64,000 nucleotides of DNA from Rhodanobacter denitrificans (GCF_000230695.2 NC_020541.1:124001-188000); one strand, 5' to 3'; shown: positions 1 to 8,337, numbered from the stretch's first letter. Notes: generated by a model not told the origin, from the letters alone. Translations and numbers: made by a program.

Positions 1-1560
1 CTGCTCGACCTGGCCAATCACCAGTCATACCCGCTGGCCACCGACCCGCTGCCCGGCATCCACGACGATCCGCTGAAGGACCTGCGCACGCGCGCCGTCG
101 CCGCGCTGCAGAAGGCCGGCAAGGCCGAGCAGGCCAAGGCGCTGAAGGCGCCGGAACGGCGCGCCGTGCGCATCGTCGGCAGTGCCGACGACGGCGGTGG
201 CGGCGGCATCGCATGGAGCGACGACGGCCGCCAGCTCGCCATCCAGCTGCGCGCGATCGACAACAAGGACCGCTGGATCGCCAGCGTGGATTTCGCCAGG
301 CACGCGCTGGTGCCGCAGCAGCGGTTGACCGACCCGGCGTGGATCAACTGGAACTTCAACGATTTCGGCTGGCTGAAGGACGGCCGCACGCTGTGGTACC
401 TGAGCGAGCAGACCGGCTGGTCGCAGCTCTACGTCAAGCCGCTCGACGGCAAGGCGAAAGCACTCACCACCGGCCGATTCGAGGTGAGCCACCCGCAGCT
501 CAGCGCGGACGGCCAGTGGTTCTACCTGCGCACGAACCGGGTGGCGCCCTACAGCTACGACGTCTACCGCGTGCCGTCCGCCGGCGGCGAGCTGGCGCGC
601 GTGACGCACTACCAGGGCATGGACGACTTCGCGCTGTCACCCGACGGCACGCAGCTCGCCGTGCTGCATTCCGCGCCCTACGTGCTGCCGCAATTGGCCG
701 TCCAGCCGTCCGCCGGCGGCACGCCGCGCGAGCTGACCAGCACCATGAAGGCGGCGTTCAGCGCGCACGACTGGATCGCGCCGAAGATCGTCGAGGTGCC
801 GTCCTCGCACGGCGCGGGCGGCATCTGGGCGAAGTACTACGGCCCGGCCGACGAGGGTGCGTCGCCGAAGCCGGCGGTGATCTTCGTGCACGGTGCCGGC
901 TACCTGCAGAACGTCACGTTGTCGTGGTCGCACTATTTCCGCGAGCAGATGTTCCACAACCTGCTGGTGAGCCAAGGTTACGTGGTGCTGGACATGGACT
1001 ACCGCGCCTCCGAAGGCTACGGCCGCGCCTGGCGCACCGCGATCTACCGCCAGATGGGCCACCCGGAACTGGAAGACCTGCTCGACGGCAAGGCGTGGCT
1101 GGTCAAGAACCATCACGTCGATCCGCGCCGCGTGGGCATCTACGGCGGCAGCTACGGCGGCTTCATGACCGAGATGGCGCTGCTGCGCGCGCCGGGCGAG
1201 TTCGCCGCCGGCGCCGCGCTGCGCCCGGTCAGCGACTGGACGCTGTACAACCACGAGTACACCGCCAACATCCTCAACGATCCGCAGCTCGATCCCGACG
1301 CGTTCAAGGCCAGCTCGCCGATCGAATACGCCGACCAGTTGCAGGATCCGCTGCTGATCGAACACGGCCTGATCGACGACAACGTGCTGGCCGAGGACTC
1401 GATCCGCCTGTACCAGCGCTTCATCGAGCTGCACAAGAAGAACTTCTGGATGTCGCTGTACCCGCTGGAACGCCACGGCTTCGTGCACGCCGATGCCTGG
1501 TACGACGAGTACCGGCGCATCGACGAGCTGTTCGATACGTACGTGAAGCCGGTGAAGTAG
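1..1560 (+). CDS. S9 family peptidase (prolyl oligopeptidase / DPP-IV type), 5' end missing
   Basis: The reading frame is open from base 1, so the gene begins outside the window and only the C-terminal 519 residues are present. The visible part holds the end of a beta-propeller (WSQLYV, LSADGQWFYL and similar blades) followed by an alpha/beta-hydrolase domain. The catalytic triad can be read directly: Ser in GGSYGGF (codon at 1150-1152), Asp in LIDDN (about 1375-1380) and His in ERHGF (codon 1474-1476). This is typical of secreted or periplasmic serine peptidases that cut after proline or act as acylaminoacyl peptidases. The ATG at 166 lies inside the propeller and is not the start. Exact substrate cannot be told from this fragment. 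A strong hairpin follows the stop codon. Confidence 0.93.
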   Translation: MLDLANHQSYPLATDPLPGIHDDPLKDLRTRAVAALQKAGKAEQAKALKAPERRAVRIVGSADDGGGGGIAWSDDGRQLAIQLRAIDNKDRWIASVDFARHALVPQQRLTDPAWINWNFNDFGWLKDGRTLWYLSEQTGWSQLYVKPLDGKAKALTTGRFEVSHPQLSADGQWFYLRTNRVAPYSYDVYRVPSAGGELARVTHYQGMDDFALSPDGTQLAVLHSAPYVLPQLAVQPSAGGTPRELTSTMKAAFSAHDWIAPKIVEVPSSHGAGGIWAKYYGPADEGASPKPAVIFVHGAGYLQNVTLSWSHYFREQMFHNLLVSQGYVVLDMDYRASEGYGRAWRTAIYRQMGHPELEDLLDGKAWLVKNHHVDPRRVGIYGGSYGGFMTEMALLRAPGEFAAGAALRPVSDWTLYNHEYTANILNDPQLDPDAFKASSPIEYADQLQDPLLIEHGLIDDNVLAEDSIRLYQRFIELHKKNFWMSLYPLERHGFVHADAWYDEYRRIDELFDTYVKPVK

Positions 1561-1629
1561 GCGGCAGCGCGTGGCGGGGCGCCACTCGGCATGGGGGTGC
1601 GCCCGCGGGGGCTCTTGACCGGTTGAACC

Positions 1630-1658
1630 CTGCCAGCCGAAAGTACTTCGGCTGGCAG
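1630..1658 (+). terminator. Hairpin after the S9 peptidase gene
   Basis: A perfect 11-bp stem (TGCCAGCCGAA at 1631-1641 against 1647-1657) with a 5-nt loop lies 70 bp after the peptidase stop. There is no T-run behind it, so it may be a weak terminator or an RNA 3'-end stabiliser. Confidence 0.45.
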
Positions 1659-1716
1659 CACGTGGCCCGAGCGTTCGGCGGCATGCCGGGACGAGGTCTC
1701 TGCCGAGGGGGAAAAC

Positions 1717-2058
1717 ATGCGCAAGTTGCTGTGGATACTCGTGGCGTGCGGCCTGTTGCTGGCCGCTTGCGCCAAGCCGTTGCCGCCGGAGAAGCTGGCG
1801 TATGCCGGGCAGTGGCGGTCGACGACGATGTCGCTGCTGATCACCACCGGCGGCAACGTGAACTACCGGCGGGTGGGCGGCGGCATGAGCAAGTCCGTCA
1901 ACGGTCCGCTGCAGGCGTTCGAGGGTGACAACTTCGTGGTGGGCATTGGCCCGGTCAAGACCACCTTTGTGGTCTCGATGCCGCCGCACGAGGATGGCGG
2001 CGCGTGGAAGATGACGGTGGACGGGGTGGAGCTGACCCGGGTGCCGCCGGGCGAGTAA
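1717..2058 (+). CDS. Small predicted lipoprotein
   Basis: A 113-residue protein with a lipoprotein signal peptide: MRKLLW, a hydrophobic stretch, then the lipobox LLAAC with the lipidated Cys at about residue 18. An AG-rich ribosome site (CGAGGGGGAAAAC) sits just upstream of the ATG. The mature part is short and rich in beta-type residues (SMSLLITTGG, TTFVVSMPP, MTVDGVELTRV) and resembles small single-domain periplasmic lipoproteins, but I do not recognise the family. It is convergent with the DUF4142-cupredoxin operon and separated from it by a strong hairpin. It would be anchored to the inner or outer membrane, facing the periplasm. Confidence 0.8.
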   Translation: MRKLLWILVACGLLLAACAKPLPPEKLAYAGQWRSTTMSLLITTGGNVNYRRVGGGMSKSVNGPLQAFEGDNFVVGIGPVKTTFVVSMPPHEDGGAWKMTVDGVELTRVPPGE

Positions 2059-2064
2059 GCCCGG

Positions 2065-2105
2065 AAAAACGGTCGCAGCGGGATCGTGCGGATCCCGTTG
2101 CGACC
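2065..2105 (-). terminator. Rho-independent terminator of the DUF4142-cupredoxin operon
   Basis: A 15-bp stem with one G-T wobble (2071-2085 against 2091-2105). Read on the minus strand it is followed by GTTTTT (complement of 2065-2070). It lies beyond the cupredoxin stop and between convergent genes. Confidence 0.75.
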
Positions 2106-2178
2106 GGGGGACCGGCAGCACTGCAAGATCGCGGTAAGACGGCCTTGCCAGCTCGGGGGAGCGAGTGCTGCTGCCGGG

Positions 2179-2523
2179 TTACTTGGCGACCAGGGTGCCG
2201 GTCATGCCGGGGTGGAACTTGCAGAAGAACGCGAACGAGCCGGCCTTGGCCGTGGTGCGCACGGTGGCGCCCGGCTTCAGGTCGATGTCGAAGCTGCCGT
2301 CGCGCGCGGTGGCGCTGTGTTCGAAGATGTCGTGGTTGACCCATTCGATGACGTCACCGGCGCGCACGCCGGTGGGCATCGGGCCGAACATCATCTTGTC
2401 GAGCACGATCACGTGCACCGTCTTTGCCTGTGCCGTGGCCGTGGCCGGGGCGGCCGCGAACGCCGGCGCGGCGGCCACGCCCAGGCTCAGCAGGCCGAGG
2501 AACAGAAGCGTGCTGCGGAACAT
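2179..2523 (-). CDS. Periplasmic cupredoxin (plastocyanin/amicyanin-like)
   Basis: A 114-residue protein with a Sec signal peptide (residues 1-24, ending AFAA). It is a small blue-copper domain. The type 1 copper ligands can be read in the usual order and spacing: His69 (FEHSA), then Cys101, His104 and Met107 in FCKFHPGM. It probably carries electrons or binds copper in the periplasm. The gene starts 10 nt after the DUF4142 stop codon, with AAGGAG as ribosome site, so the two are co-transcribed. The adjoining ECF-type promoter motifs suggest stress control. The physiological partner is not visible here. Confidence 0.9.
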   Translation of the reverse strand: MFRSTLLFLGLLSLGVAAAPAFAAAPATATAQAKTVHVIVLDKMMFGPMPTGVRAGDVIEWVNHDIFEHSATARDGSFDIDLKPGATVRTTAKAGSFAFFCKFHPGMTGTLVAK

Positions 2524-2533
2524 GACGTGCTCC

Positions 2534-3064
2534 TTACTTCAGGCTGGCAGCCAGGTGCTCGGCGTGCATCTCGTGCTCGTGGAACAGCTTCGAGCCGGTT
2601 TCCAGCAGCGACTTCAGCTCGGCGTTCTGCGTGGACGGGATCAGCGTGCCGTCGAGCGCGGCCAGCACGGCCTTGTGGAAGGCCACTTCGTTCTCGGCAT
2701 AGGCCTTGTCGTAGGCCGCGCCGCTCAGCGCGGCCAGCTTGGTCTGCTCGGCGGCGGCGCCCTTGGCCAGTGACTGGCTGGTGCCGTTGTCGGCCGGCGT
2801 GACGCCGAGCTTCTTGGCCAGTGCCAGCGCCTGGTCGTTCACGGCGGCGTGGTCGCGCGCCATTTCCTCGGCGAACTGACGCACCGCCTGGTTGTGCGAC
2901 TTGCTCAGCGCCTGCTTGGCGGCGGTGACGTCGATCGCGCCGGCGGTATAGGCGATGTGGGCGATCTGCGCGTCGTTGATGGCCGGCGCCGGGGTGGCGG
3001 CGTGCACGCTGGTGAGCGAGCCGAGGCCGAGCGCGACGACGAGGGCGAACAGGGATTTGTTCAT
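2534..3064 (-). CDS. DUF4142 family periplasmic protein
   Basis: A 176-residue protein with a signal peptide (residues 1-22, ending VHA) and an all-helical ferritin-like DUF4142 domain. It carries the His-rich helices of that family (SHNQAVRQFAEEMARDH near residue 57 and LFHEHEMHAEHL near the C terminus). Function is not established; family members are often linked to envelope or oxidative stress. It is the first gene of a two-gene operon with the cupredoxin. The ATG has a good ribosome site (AAGGAGACACCGCTC). The family call is firm and the role is open. Confidence 0.88.
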   Translation of the reverse strand: MNKSLFALVVALGLGSLTSVHAATPAPAINDAQIAHIAYTAGAIDVTAAKQALSKSHNQAVRQFAEEMARDHAAVNDQALALAKKLGVTPADNGTSQSLAKGAAAEQTKLAALSGAAYDKAYAENEVAFHKAVLAALDGTLIPSTQNAELKSLLETGSKLFHEHEMHAEHLAASLK

Positions 3065-3113
3065 GAGCGGTGTCTCCTTGGATGGATGAAGGGCGAGCGA
3101 AGCTTGCCGGTGC

Positions 3114-3144
3114 CCATGAGATGCAGCAGCGGCGCACAGGTTCC
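3114..3144 (-). promoter_or_regulatory. Candidate ECF promoter of DUF4142-cupredoxin
   Basis: Read on the minus strand, GGAACCT (3144-3138) is followed 10 nt later by GCTGCATC (3127-3120). The promoter-like motif upstream of the sigma gene has GGAACCT, 11 nt, then GCTGCATC. Placement about 50-70 bp upstream of the DUF4142 start fits. The match is less complete than in the two plus-strand copies: it has no CGGATC. Confidence 0.45.
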
Positions 3145-3166
3145 GGCGGGTGCGCGGAGTGCAGCG

Positions 3167-3197
3167 GGAACCTCGGCCGCGGCGCCTGCGTCGGATC
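3167..3197 (+). promoter_or_regulatory. Candidate ECF promoter of folE
   Basis: GGAACC (3167-3172), a 19-nt spacer, then CGGATC (3192-3197). The same two blocks with exactly the same spacing precede the sigma factor gene. GGAAC is the classic -35 core of ECF promoters. The predicted RNA start would lie about 20 nt before the folE ATG. Confidence 0.6.
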
Positions 3198-3224
3198 GGC
3201 TGTCACCCCAGCGAAACCTCTCCC

Positions 3225-3848
3225 ATGCTCGAACTCGATCAATCCATCGCTTCCACCGCCGCGCCGATGCCGGTCGCGGAAACCCCCCGCCCCACGCGCG
3301 CCGAGGCGGAGGCCGCCGTGCGCACGCTGATCCGCTGGGCCGGCGACGAGCCCGCGCGCGAGGGCCTGCTGGCCACCCCGGCGCGGGTGGTACGCGCCTA
3401 CGAGGAATGGTTCGCCGGCTACCGGCAGGATCCGGCCGGCCTGCTCAGCCGTACCTTCAGCGAGGTCGGCGGCTACGACGAACTGGTGCTGCTGCGCGAC
3501 ATCCCGCTGCAGTCCACCTGCGAACACCACCTGGCGGCGATCCGCGGCGTGGTGCACATCGCCTACCTGCCGGATCGGCGCGTGGTGGGCATCTCCAAGC
3601 TGGCGCGGCTGGTCGAGGCGTTCGGCCGGCGCCTGCAGATCCAGGAGCGGCTGACTGTGGAGATCGCCGATACCCTGGCGCAGGTGCTGCATCCGCGCGG
3701 CGTGGCGGTGGTGGTCGAGGCCAGCCACGAATGCCTGTCCTCCCGCGGGGTCCGTTTGCACGGGGTATCGATGCAGACCCGGCGCCTGCTCGGCGAATTC
3801 GCTCAGGAACCGCGGCGCGGCGAGATCCTGGCCACGCTGGCCGGCTGA
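3225..3848 (+). CDS. folE: GTP cyclohydrolase I
   Basis: A 207-residue enzyme converting GTP to 7,8-dihydroneopterin triphosphate, the first step of folate, tetrahydrobiopterin and queuosine-type pathways. Zinc ligands are visible: Cys99 and His102 in STCEHH and Cys170 in SHECL. The GISKLARLVE and RLTVEIAD blocks are also family hallmarks. I chose the ATG at 3225. An in-frame upstream ATG exists (3150), but it precedes the predicted promoter and adds a tail not seen in the family. No folate gene is adjacent. The gene sits instead between a DUF4142-cupredoxin pair and an ECF sigma factor whose promoter motif it shares, which suggests a stress-induced copy. Confidence 0.93.
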   Translation: MLELDQSIASTAAPMPVAETPRPTRAEAEAAVRTLIRWAGDEPAREGLLATPARVVRAYEEWFAGYRQDPAGLLSRTFSEVGGYDELVLLRDIPLQSTCEHHLAAIRGVVHIAYLPDRRVVGISKLARLVEAFGRRLQIQERLTVEIADTLAQVLHPRGVAVVVEASHECLSSRGVRLHGVSMQTRRLLGEFAQEPRRGEILATLAG

Positions 3849-3852
3849 CCCG

Positions 3853-3883
3853 GGAACCTCGGGCCACCCCGCTGCATCGGATC
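3853..3883 (+). promoter_or_regulatory. Candidate autoregulated ECF promoter of the sigma factor gene
   Basis: GGAACC (3853-3858), 19 nt, CGGATC (3878-3883), starting just after the folE stop. It is near-identical in both boxes and identical in spacing to the motif before folE, as expected if the sigma factor transcribes its own gene. Confidence 0.6.
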
Positions 3884-3903
3884 AGGTGTAAAAGGAGAAA
3901 GCC

Positions 3904-4608
3904 ATGTCAGCCCATGCCCATGTTGCATCCGTCGATTACGCCGCGCTGGACGACCACGCGCTGGTGGCGCAGGTTCGCGCCGGCCATCGCGAGGCGTTCC
4001 GCCACATCATGCAGCGCTGCAACCAGCGGTTGTTCCGCGTGGCGCGCGCCGTGCTCGGCGAGGATGCGGAAGCGGAAGACGTGCTGCAGGAATCGTATAT
4101 GCGTGCCTACCACAAGCTGGATTCGTTCCGTGGCGACTCGACCCTGCTGACCTGGCTGACCAGCATCGTGCTGAACGAGGCGCGGGGCCGGTTGCGCAAG
4201 CGCCACATCATGGTCGGCTTGGAGCAGGTCGACGCGGCGCCGGAGGATACCCACCAGATCGTGCAATTCCCCTCGAAGTTCGGCAGCGAGGATCCGGCGG
4301 TGTCGGCTGCGCGCACGCAGATCCGCCACCTGCTCGAACACGCCATCGACAAGCTGCCGGAGGCGTTCCGCACCGTCTACATGATGCGCGAGGTGGAGGA
4401 ATGCTCGGTGGAGGAAACCGCCAGCCTGCTGGCGATCAAGCCGGAGACGGTGAAGACCCGCCTGCACCGCGCGCGCCGGCTGCTGCGCACGTCGCTGCAG
4501 GGCACTTTGGCCGAGACCATGAGTGGGGCGTTCCCGTTCATGGGCCAGCGCTGCGCCCGCGTCACCGACGCGGTGATGGCGCGGCTGGAGACCGAACAAT
4601 CGGCCTGA
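3904..4608 (+). CDS. ECF-type RNA polymerase sigma factor
   Basis: A 234-residue sigma-70 family protein of the extracytoplasmic function group. Region 2 covers about residues 35-105 (HIMQRCNQRLFRVARAVLG, then DVLQESYMRAY and the TLLTWLTSIVLNEARGR helix). Region 4 covers about 135-195 (LPEAFRTVYMMREVEECSVEETA, then IKPETVKTRLHRARRLL, the DNA-recognition helix). The ribosome site is strong (AAAAGGAGAAAGCC). No anti-sigma gene lies next to it; the C-terminal tail of about 35 residues ends with CARVTDAVMARLE. It probably drives its own gene, folE and perhaps the DUF4142-cupredoxin operon. Confidence 0.93.
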   Translation: MSAHAHVASVDYAALDDHALVAQVRAGHREAFRHIMQRCNQRLFRVARAVLGEDAEAEDVLQESYMRAYHKLDSFRGDSTLLTWLTSIVLNEARGRLRKRHIMVGLEQVDAAPEDTHQIVQFPSKFGSEDPAVSAARTQIRHLLEHAIDKLPEAFRTVYMMREVEECSVEETASLLAIKPETVKTRLHRARRLLRTSLQGTLAETMSGAFPFMGQRCARVTDAVMARLETEQSA

Positions 4609-4621
4609 CCCGTGCGGTTGG

Positions 4622-4646
4622 GCAGGGCGGGCAGCGCCCGCCCTGC
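4622..4646 (+). terminator. Hairpin between convergent sigma and TlpA-like genes
   Basis: A perfect 11-bp GC stem (GCAGGGCGGGC, loop AGC) in the short gap between two convergent genes. It lacks a T-run. Confidence 0.45.
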
Positions 4647-4668
4647 GCCGCCGCCCATGGCGATGTGA

Positions 4669-5487
4669 TCAGCGTGGTGCGGCGGCGGGCGGGGTGATCC
4701 GCTGCAGCCGCTCGGCCAGCGTGGCACGCGACAGTTCGCCGATGTGCATGTCGCGCAGGCGGCCGTCGGCGTCGAGGAACAAGGTGGTCGGGTAGCCGCG
4801 GGCGTTGTAGTGGTTCGACAGGTCCAGGTTGCCGTCGATCAGCACGCCGTCCAGCACGAGGCGCTGCACCCGCATGAACTGCTTCACCGCGGCCGCCGAT
4901 TCGCCCTGGTCGGCGAACACGAAGCGCACCTGCGTCGTCGTCCGCTGCGCCTCGGCCAGCACCGGCATCTCGCGCCGGCACGGGCCGCACCAGGTGGCCC
5001 ACAGGTTGATCACGCTGGGCTGGCCGCGCAGCGTTTGCAGTGATACCTCGCGGCCGTCCAGGTCGCGCAGCGCCAGGGCCGGCAAACCGGGATGGCTGGC
5101 CGCGGTCAGCTTGTACGCGAGCAGTCCGGCGAAGGCCCAGGCCGCGATGCCGACCGCCACGCCGGCGGCCAGCGGCCGGCGCAGCGGCGGCCGGCGCCAG
5201 CCGATCAGCATCGCTGCCGCCAGCAGCCCGAGCGCGCCGGCGATCGGGTCGAAGCCCTGGTCGCGGATGTTCAGCATGCTCAGCGGCTGCTGCACGTACT
5301 GCGGCCACCAGCCGGCGACGTAGGCGATGCGCGCGGTCAGCAGACCGACGCCGAGTGCCAGATACAACGCATTGCCGGCGTCGGCGTAACCGCGCCGGGC
5401 CAGGAAGCCGGCCACGGCGAGTGCGGCGACGACGCCGAACAGCAGTGCCAGCAGCGCCGACGAGAGTGCCAGCGGTCCGATATTCAC
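4669..5487 (-). CDS. Membrane-anchored TlpA-like thiol-disulfide oxidoreductase with an Lgt-like membrane domain
   Basis: Predicted 272 residues from a GTG at 5487, which has a GGACGGAAG-type ribosome site. An ATG 18 codons upstream is possible but adds a charged, non-membrane tail. Residues 1-128 form four or so membrane helices. They contain a stretch (TARIAYVAGWW, then PLSMLNIRDQGFDPIAGALG) resembling the core of prolipoprotein diacylglyceryl transferase Lgt, but without the catalytic HGG histidine. Residues about 133-265 are a thioredoxin fold with the redox motif WCGPC (166-170) and the cis-proline loop (YPTTLF). It should reduce or shuffle disulfides in the periplasm, as TlpA/ResA proteins do in cytochrome or copper protein maturation. 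It is convergent with the sigma gene. Confidence 0.87.
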   Translation of the reverse strand: MNIGPLALSSALLALLFGVVAALAVAGFLARRGYADAGNALYLALGVGLLTARIAYVAGWWPQYVQQPLSMLNIRDQGFDPIAGALGLLAAAMLIGWRRPPLRRPLAAGVAVGIAAWAFAGLLAYKLTAASHPGLPALALRDLDGREVSLQTLRGQPSVINLWATWCGPCRREMPVLAEAQRTTTQVRFVFADQGESAAAVKQFMRVQRLVLDGVLIDGNLDLSNHYNARGYPTTLFLDADGRLRDMHIGELSRATLAERLQRITPPAAAPR

Positions 5488-5587
5488 GTGCTTCCGTCCT
5501 TGCCGGTGAGGGCTCGCGCCGATGGCGACGAGTGTGTGCAAGCGGGAACCTTACCCGGTATCGCGTGGCCGGGCGGCGCAGGCCGCG

Positions 5588-6241
5588 TCAGTCCGCCCGG
5601 CGCAAGCCGGCTGCCTCGCGCGCCAGTCGCTCGATGCCGGCCCAGTCGCCGGCGGCGAGCCGGTCGGTGGGAGTGAGCCAGGAGCCGCCCACGCACAGCA
5701 CGTTCGGCAGGGCGAGGAAATCCGGCGCGCTGCTCAGGCCGATGCCGCCGGTGGGGCAGAAGCGGATCTGCGGCAGCGGGCTGGCCCAGGCGCCGAGCAG
5801 CTTGTGGCCGCCGGCTGGTACGGCGGGGAAGAACTTCAGGTGGCGATAGCCGCGTTCGAGCAGGGCCATCGCCTCGCTGGCGGTGGCCACGCCGGGCAGC
5901 AGCGGCAGTTCGCTGTCGTCGGCGGCGTCGAGCAGGCGCGGCGAGGTGCCGGGCGAGACGGCGAAGCGGGCGCCGGCCTGCCGCGCCGCCTGCAGGTCGC
6001 GCGCGCTCAGCGCGGTGCCGCAGCCGACCACGGCGCCTTCCACCTCGGCGGCGATCGCGCGGATCGCCTCCAGTGCCGCCGGCGTGCGCAGGGTGACCTC
6101 GATGGTCGGGATGCCGCCGGCGACCAGCGCACGCGCCATCGGCACCGCAGCCTTCGCGTCGTCGATGATCACCACCGGGATCACCGGCGCCAGCCGCATG
6201 AGGGTTTCGACTTGCTGCTGCTTTTGTTCGATCGAACTCAC
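5588..6241 (-). CDS. eda: 2-dehydro-3-deoxy-6-phosphogluconate aldolase (KDPG aldolase)
   Basis: A 217-residue class I aldolase that splits KDPG into pyruvate and glyceraldehyde 3-phosphate, the last step of the Entner-Doudoroff pathway. The Schiff-base lysine is Lys136 in HLKFFPA, and the catalytic Glu48 sits in IEVTLRT, matching Lys133 and Glu45 of the E. coli enzyme. I start it at the GTG at 6241, which has AGGAG six nt upstream; the frame upstream of that point reads through a palindromic repeat. It is the last gene of zwf-pgl-edd-eda and follows edd across a repeat element of about 115 bp. Confidence 0.95.
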   Translation of the reverse strand: MSSIEQKQQQVETLMRLAPVIPVVIIDDAKAAVPMARALVAGGIPTIEVTLRTPAALEAIRAIAAEVEGAVVGCGTALSARDLQAARQAGARFAVSPGTSPRLLDAADDSELPLLPGVATASEAMALLERGYRHLKFFPAVPAGGHKLLGAWASPLPQIRFCPTGGIGLSSAPDFLALPNVLCVGGSWLTPTDRLAAGDWAGIERLAREAAGLRRAD

Positions 6242-6260
6242 GTCTGGCTCCTGGGGTTTG

Positions 6261-6376
6261 GCCCCTCCCCCTGCAGCGCAGGGGGAGGTTGGGAGGGGGT
6301 TGCTCAGGCTGGCGTGGAAGTGAAGATCAAGAGCGAACCCCACCCCAACCCTCCCCTGCAAAGCAGGGGAGGGAGC
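6261..6376 (-). repeat. Palindromic intercistronic repeat, copy A (between edd and eda)
   Basis: Two hairpins (CCTCCCCCTGC against GCAGGGGGAGG, and CCTCCCCTGC against GCAGGGGAGG) are joined by GGGAGGGGGTTGCTC and GATCAAGAGC arms that also pair partly. It fills almost the whole gap between the edd stop and the eda start. Two further copies occur at 39280-39386 and 63688-63793, all in the same orientation relative to transcription. Confidence 0.85.
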
Positions 6377-6380
6377 AAGG

Positions 6381-8198
6381 CTACAGCACGCCGGCGCCGA
6401 GGTCGGCGTTGGCGGCGGCCTGGCGGAACAGGCCGAACAGTTCGCGGCCCATGCCGCTGTGCTCGCCGGACAGGTCGGCGACGTGCGGCAGGCGGGCATC
6501 CAGTTCGTGCGCTTCCATCAGGACGTCCAGACGTCCGTTCGCCGCGTCCAGCCGGATCATGTCGCCGTCGCGGATCTTGGCGAGGTTGCCGCCGGCAACC
6601 GCCTCCGGGGTCACATGGATCGCCGCCGGCACGCGGCCGGAGGCGCCGGACATGCGGCCGTCGGTGAGCAGGGCGATGCGGTGGCCGCGGTCCTGCAGCA
6701 GCGCCAGCGTGGGGGTGAGCTTGTGCAGTTCGGGCATGCCGTTCGCGCGCGGGCCCTGGAAGCGCACCACCGCCACGAAGTCGCGGTTGAGTTCGCCGCG
6801 CTTGAACGCGCCGGCGACCTCGTCCTGATCGTCGAACACGATCGCCGGCGCCTCGATCAGCAGGCGGTCGTCCGGCACCGAGGAGACCTTGATCACCGCG
6901 CGGCCGAGATTGCCGTCGAGCATGCGCAGGCCGCCGTCGGGGCGGAACGGTTCGTCCACGCCGCGCAGCACGCCGCGGTTGCCGCTCTGCTTCGCCACCG
7001 GCTGCCAGTGCAGCGCACCGCCCGCGTCGAGCGCCGGCACCTGCGCATAGCCGTCCAGGCCGGTGCCGAAGATGGTCTGCACGTCGGCGTGCAGCAGGCC
7101 GGCGCCGAGCAACTGGTCGATCAGGAAGGCCATGCCGCCGGCGTCGTGGAACTGGTTCACGTCGGCGTAGCCGTTCGGGTACACGCGCGCCAGCAACGGG
7201 ATCACGCCGGACAGTGCGTCGAAGTCGTCCCAGCGCAACTGGATGCCGGCCGCGTGCGCGATCGCGACCAGGTGCAGCAGGTGGTTGGTGGAACCGCCGG
7301 TGGCGTGCAGGCCGATCACGCCGTTGATGATCGCGCGCTCGTCGATGATGTGGCCGAGCGGCAGGGACGCGTCGCCCAGCGCGCTGTGGGCGGCGACGCG
7401 GCGCACCACCTCGGCGGTGAGCGCGTCGCGCAGCGGGGTGTCCGGCGCGGTGAAGCTGGCGCCGGGCAGGTGCAGGCCCATGATCTCCATCAGCATCTGG
7501 TTGGAGTTGGCGGTGCCGTAGAAGGTGCAGGTGCCGGGTGCGTGGTACGAGGCCGCCTCCGCTTCCAGCAGCTCGGCTTTGCTCGCCTTGCCGTCGGCGA
7601 ACGCCTGGCGCACCTTCGACTTCTGCTCGTTCGGGATGCCGCTGGGCATCGGCCCCGACGGCACGAACGCGCCCGCCAGGTGGCCGAAGCTCAGCGCGCC
7701 GATCAAGAGGCCCGGCACGATCTTGTCGCAGATGCCGAGGAACAGCGCGCCGTCGAACATGTCGTGCGACAGCGCCACCGCGGTGGCCAGCGCCACCACG
7801 TCGCGCGAGAACAGCGACAGCTGCATGCCGGGGCGACCCTGGGTGATGCCGTCGCACATCGCCGGCACGCCGCCGGCGACCTGCGCAGTGAAGCCGGCGT
7901 CGCGCGCGACCTGGCGGATCAGCGCGGGATAGCGCTCGTACGGCTGGTGCGCCGACAGCATGTCGTTGTAGGCGGTGACGATGGCCAGGTTGGCGCGTCG
8001 GCCGCTGCGCAGCGCCGCCTTGTCCTCGCTGCCGCAGGCGGCGAAGCCGTGCGCCAGGTTGCCGCAGGACAGGTGCTCGCGCTGCGGCCCGCTGCGGTCG
8101 ACCGCGTCGATCCGCCGGAGGTAGGCCGCGCGCGTGTCGCGGCTGCGCTCGCGCAGGCGTTCGGTGACTTCGGCGACGACGGGGTGCAGCGTGGTCAT
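6381..8198 (-). CDS. edd: 6-phosphogluconate dehydratase
   Basis: A 605-residue iron-sulfur dehydratase of the IlvD/Edd family that turns 6-phosphogluconate into KDPG. Length and sequence are those of Edd. The cysteines expected to hold the cluster are in [21 protein letters not shown] and [14 protein letters not shown]. The [15 protein letters not shown] and [10 protein letters not shown] segments are further family signatures. It is the third gene of the zwf-pgl-edd-eda run on the minus strand. A 149-bp gap before it carries a palindromic repeat, so it may depend on read-through or have a weak own promoter. Ribosome site AAGG about 9 nt before the ATG. Confidence 0.96.
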   Translation of the reverse strand: MTTLHPVVAEVTERLRERSRDTRAAYLRRIDAVDRSGPQREHLSCGNLAHGFAACGSEDKAALRSGRRANLAIVTAYNDMLSAHQPYERYPALIRQVARDAGFTAQVAGGVPAMCDGITQGRPGMQLSLFSRDVVALATAVALSHDMFDGALFLGICDKIVPGLLIGALSFGHLAGAFVPSGPMPSGIPNEQKSKVRQAFADGKASKAELLEAEAASYHAPGTCTFYGTANSNQMLMEIMGLHLPGASFTAPDTPLRDALTAEVVRRVAAHSALGDASLPLGHIIDERAIINGVIGLHATGGSTNHLLHLVAIAHAAGIQLRWDDFDALSGVIPLLARVYPNGYADVNQFHDAGGMAFLIDQLLGAGLLHADVQTIFGTGLDGYAQVPALDAGGALHWQPVAKQSGNRGVLRGVDEPFRPDGGLRMLDGNLGRAVIKVSSVPDDRLLIEAPAIVFDDQDEVAGAFKRGELNRDFVAVVRFQGPRANGMPELHKLTPTLALLQDRGHRIALLTDGRMSGASGRVPAAIHVTPEAVAGGNLAKIRDGDMIRLDAANGRLDVLMEAHELDARLPHVADLSGEHSGMGRELFGLFRQAAANADLGAGVL

Positions 8199-8214
8199 GA
8201 TTTCTTACCTTGTC

Positions 8215-8337
8215 TGTAGGAGCGCACGCTGTCCGCAAGGGACTTCCTGCGGTCGTGCGCGATGCTCTTGTTGATGGTTCCCCGGGCGGGTATCGCCTGC
8301 CGTTCGCGCACAGGGCGTGCTCCTGCGGGCGATGCCG
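8215..8337 (-). repeat. REP-like doublet of the GGAGCGCAC type (between pgl and edd)
   Basis: It begins TGTAGGAGCGCACGCTGT and ends GCGCACAGGGCGTGCTCCTGC, which are near inverse complements, with smaller stems inside (CCGCAAGG against CCTGCGG). It occupies nearly all of the pgl-edd gap. A half copy lies at 12603-12636. Confidence 0.7.

Noticed and set aside
3150..3224. Longer folE start at 3150
   Set aside because: It would place the start upstream of the predicted promoter and add 25 residues unlike the family.
5541..5570. Another GGAACC at 5545-5550, similar to the ECF -35 box
   Set aside because: No CGGATC at 19 nt and no plus-strand gene follows, so it is probably chance.
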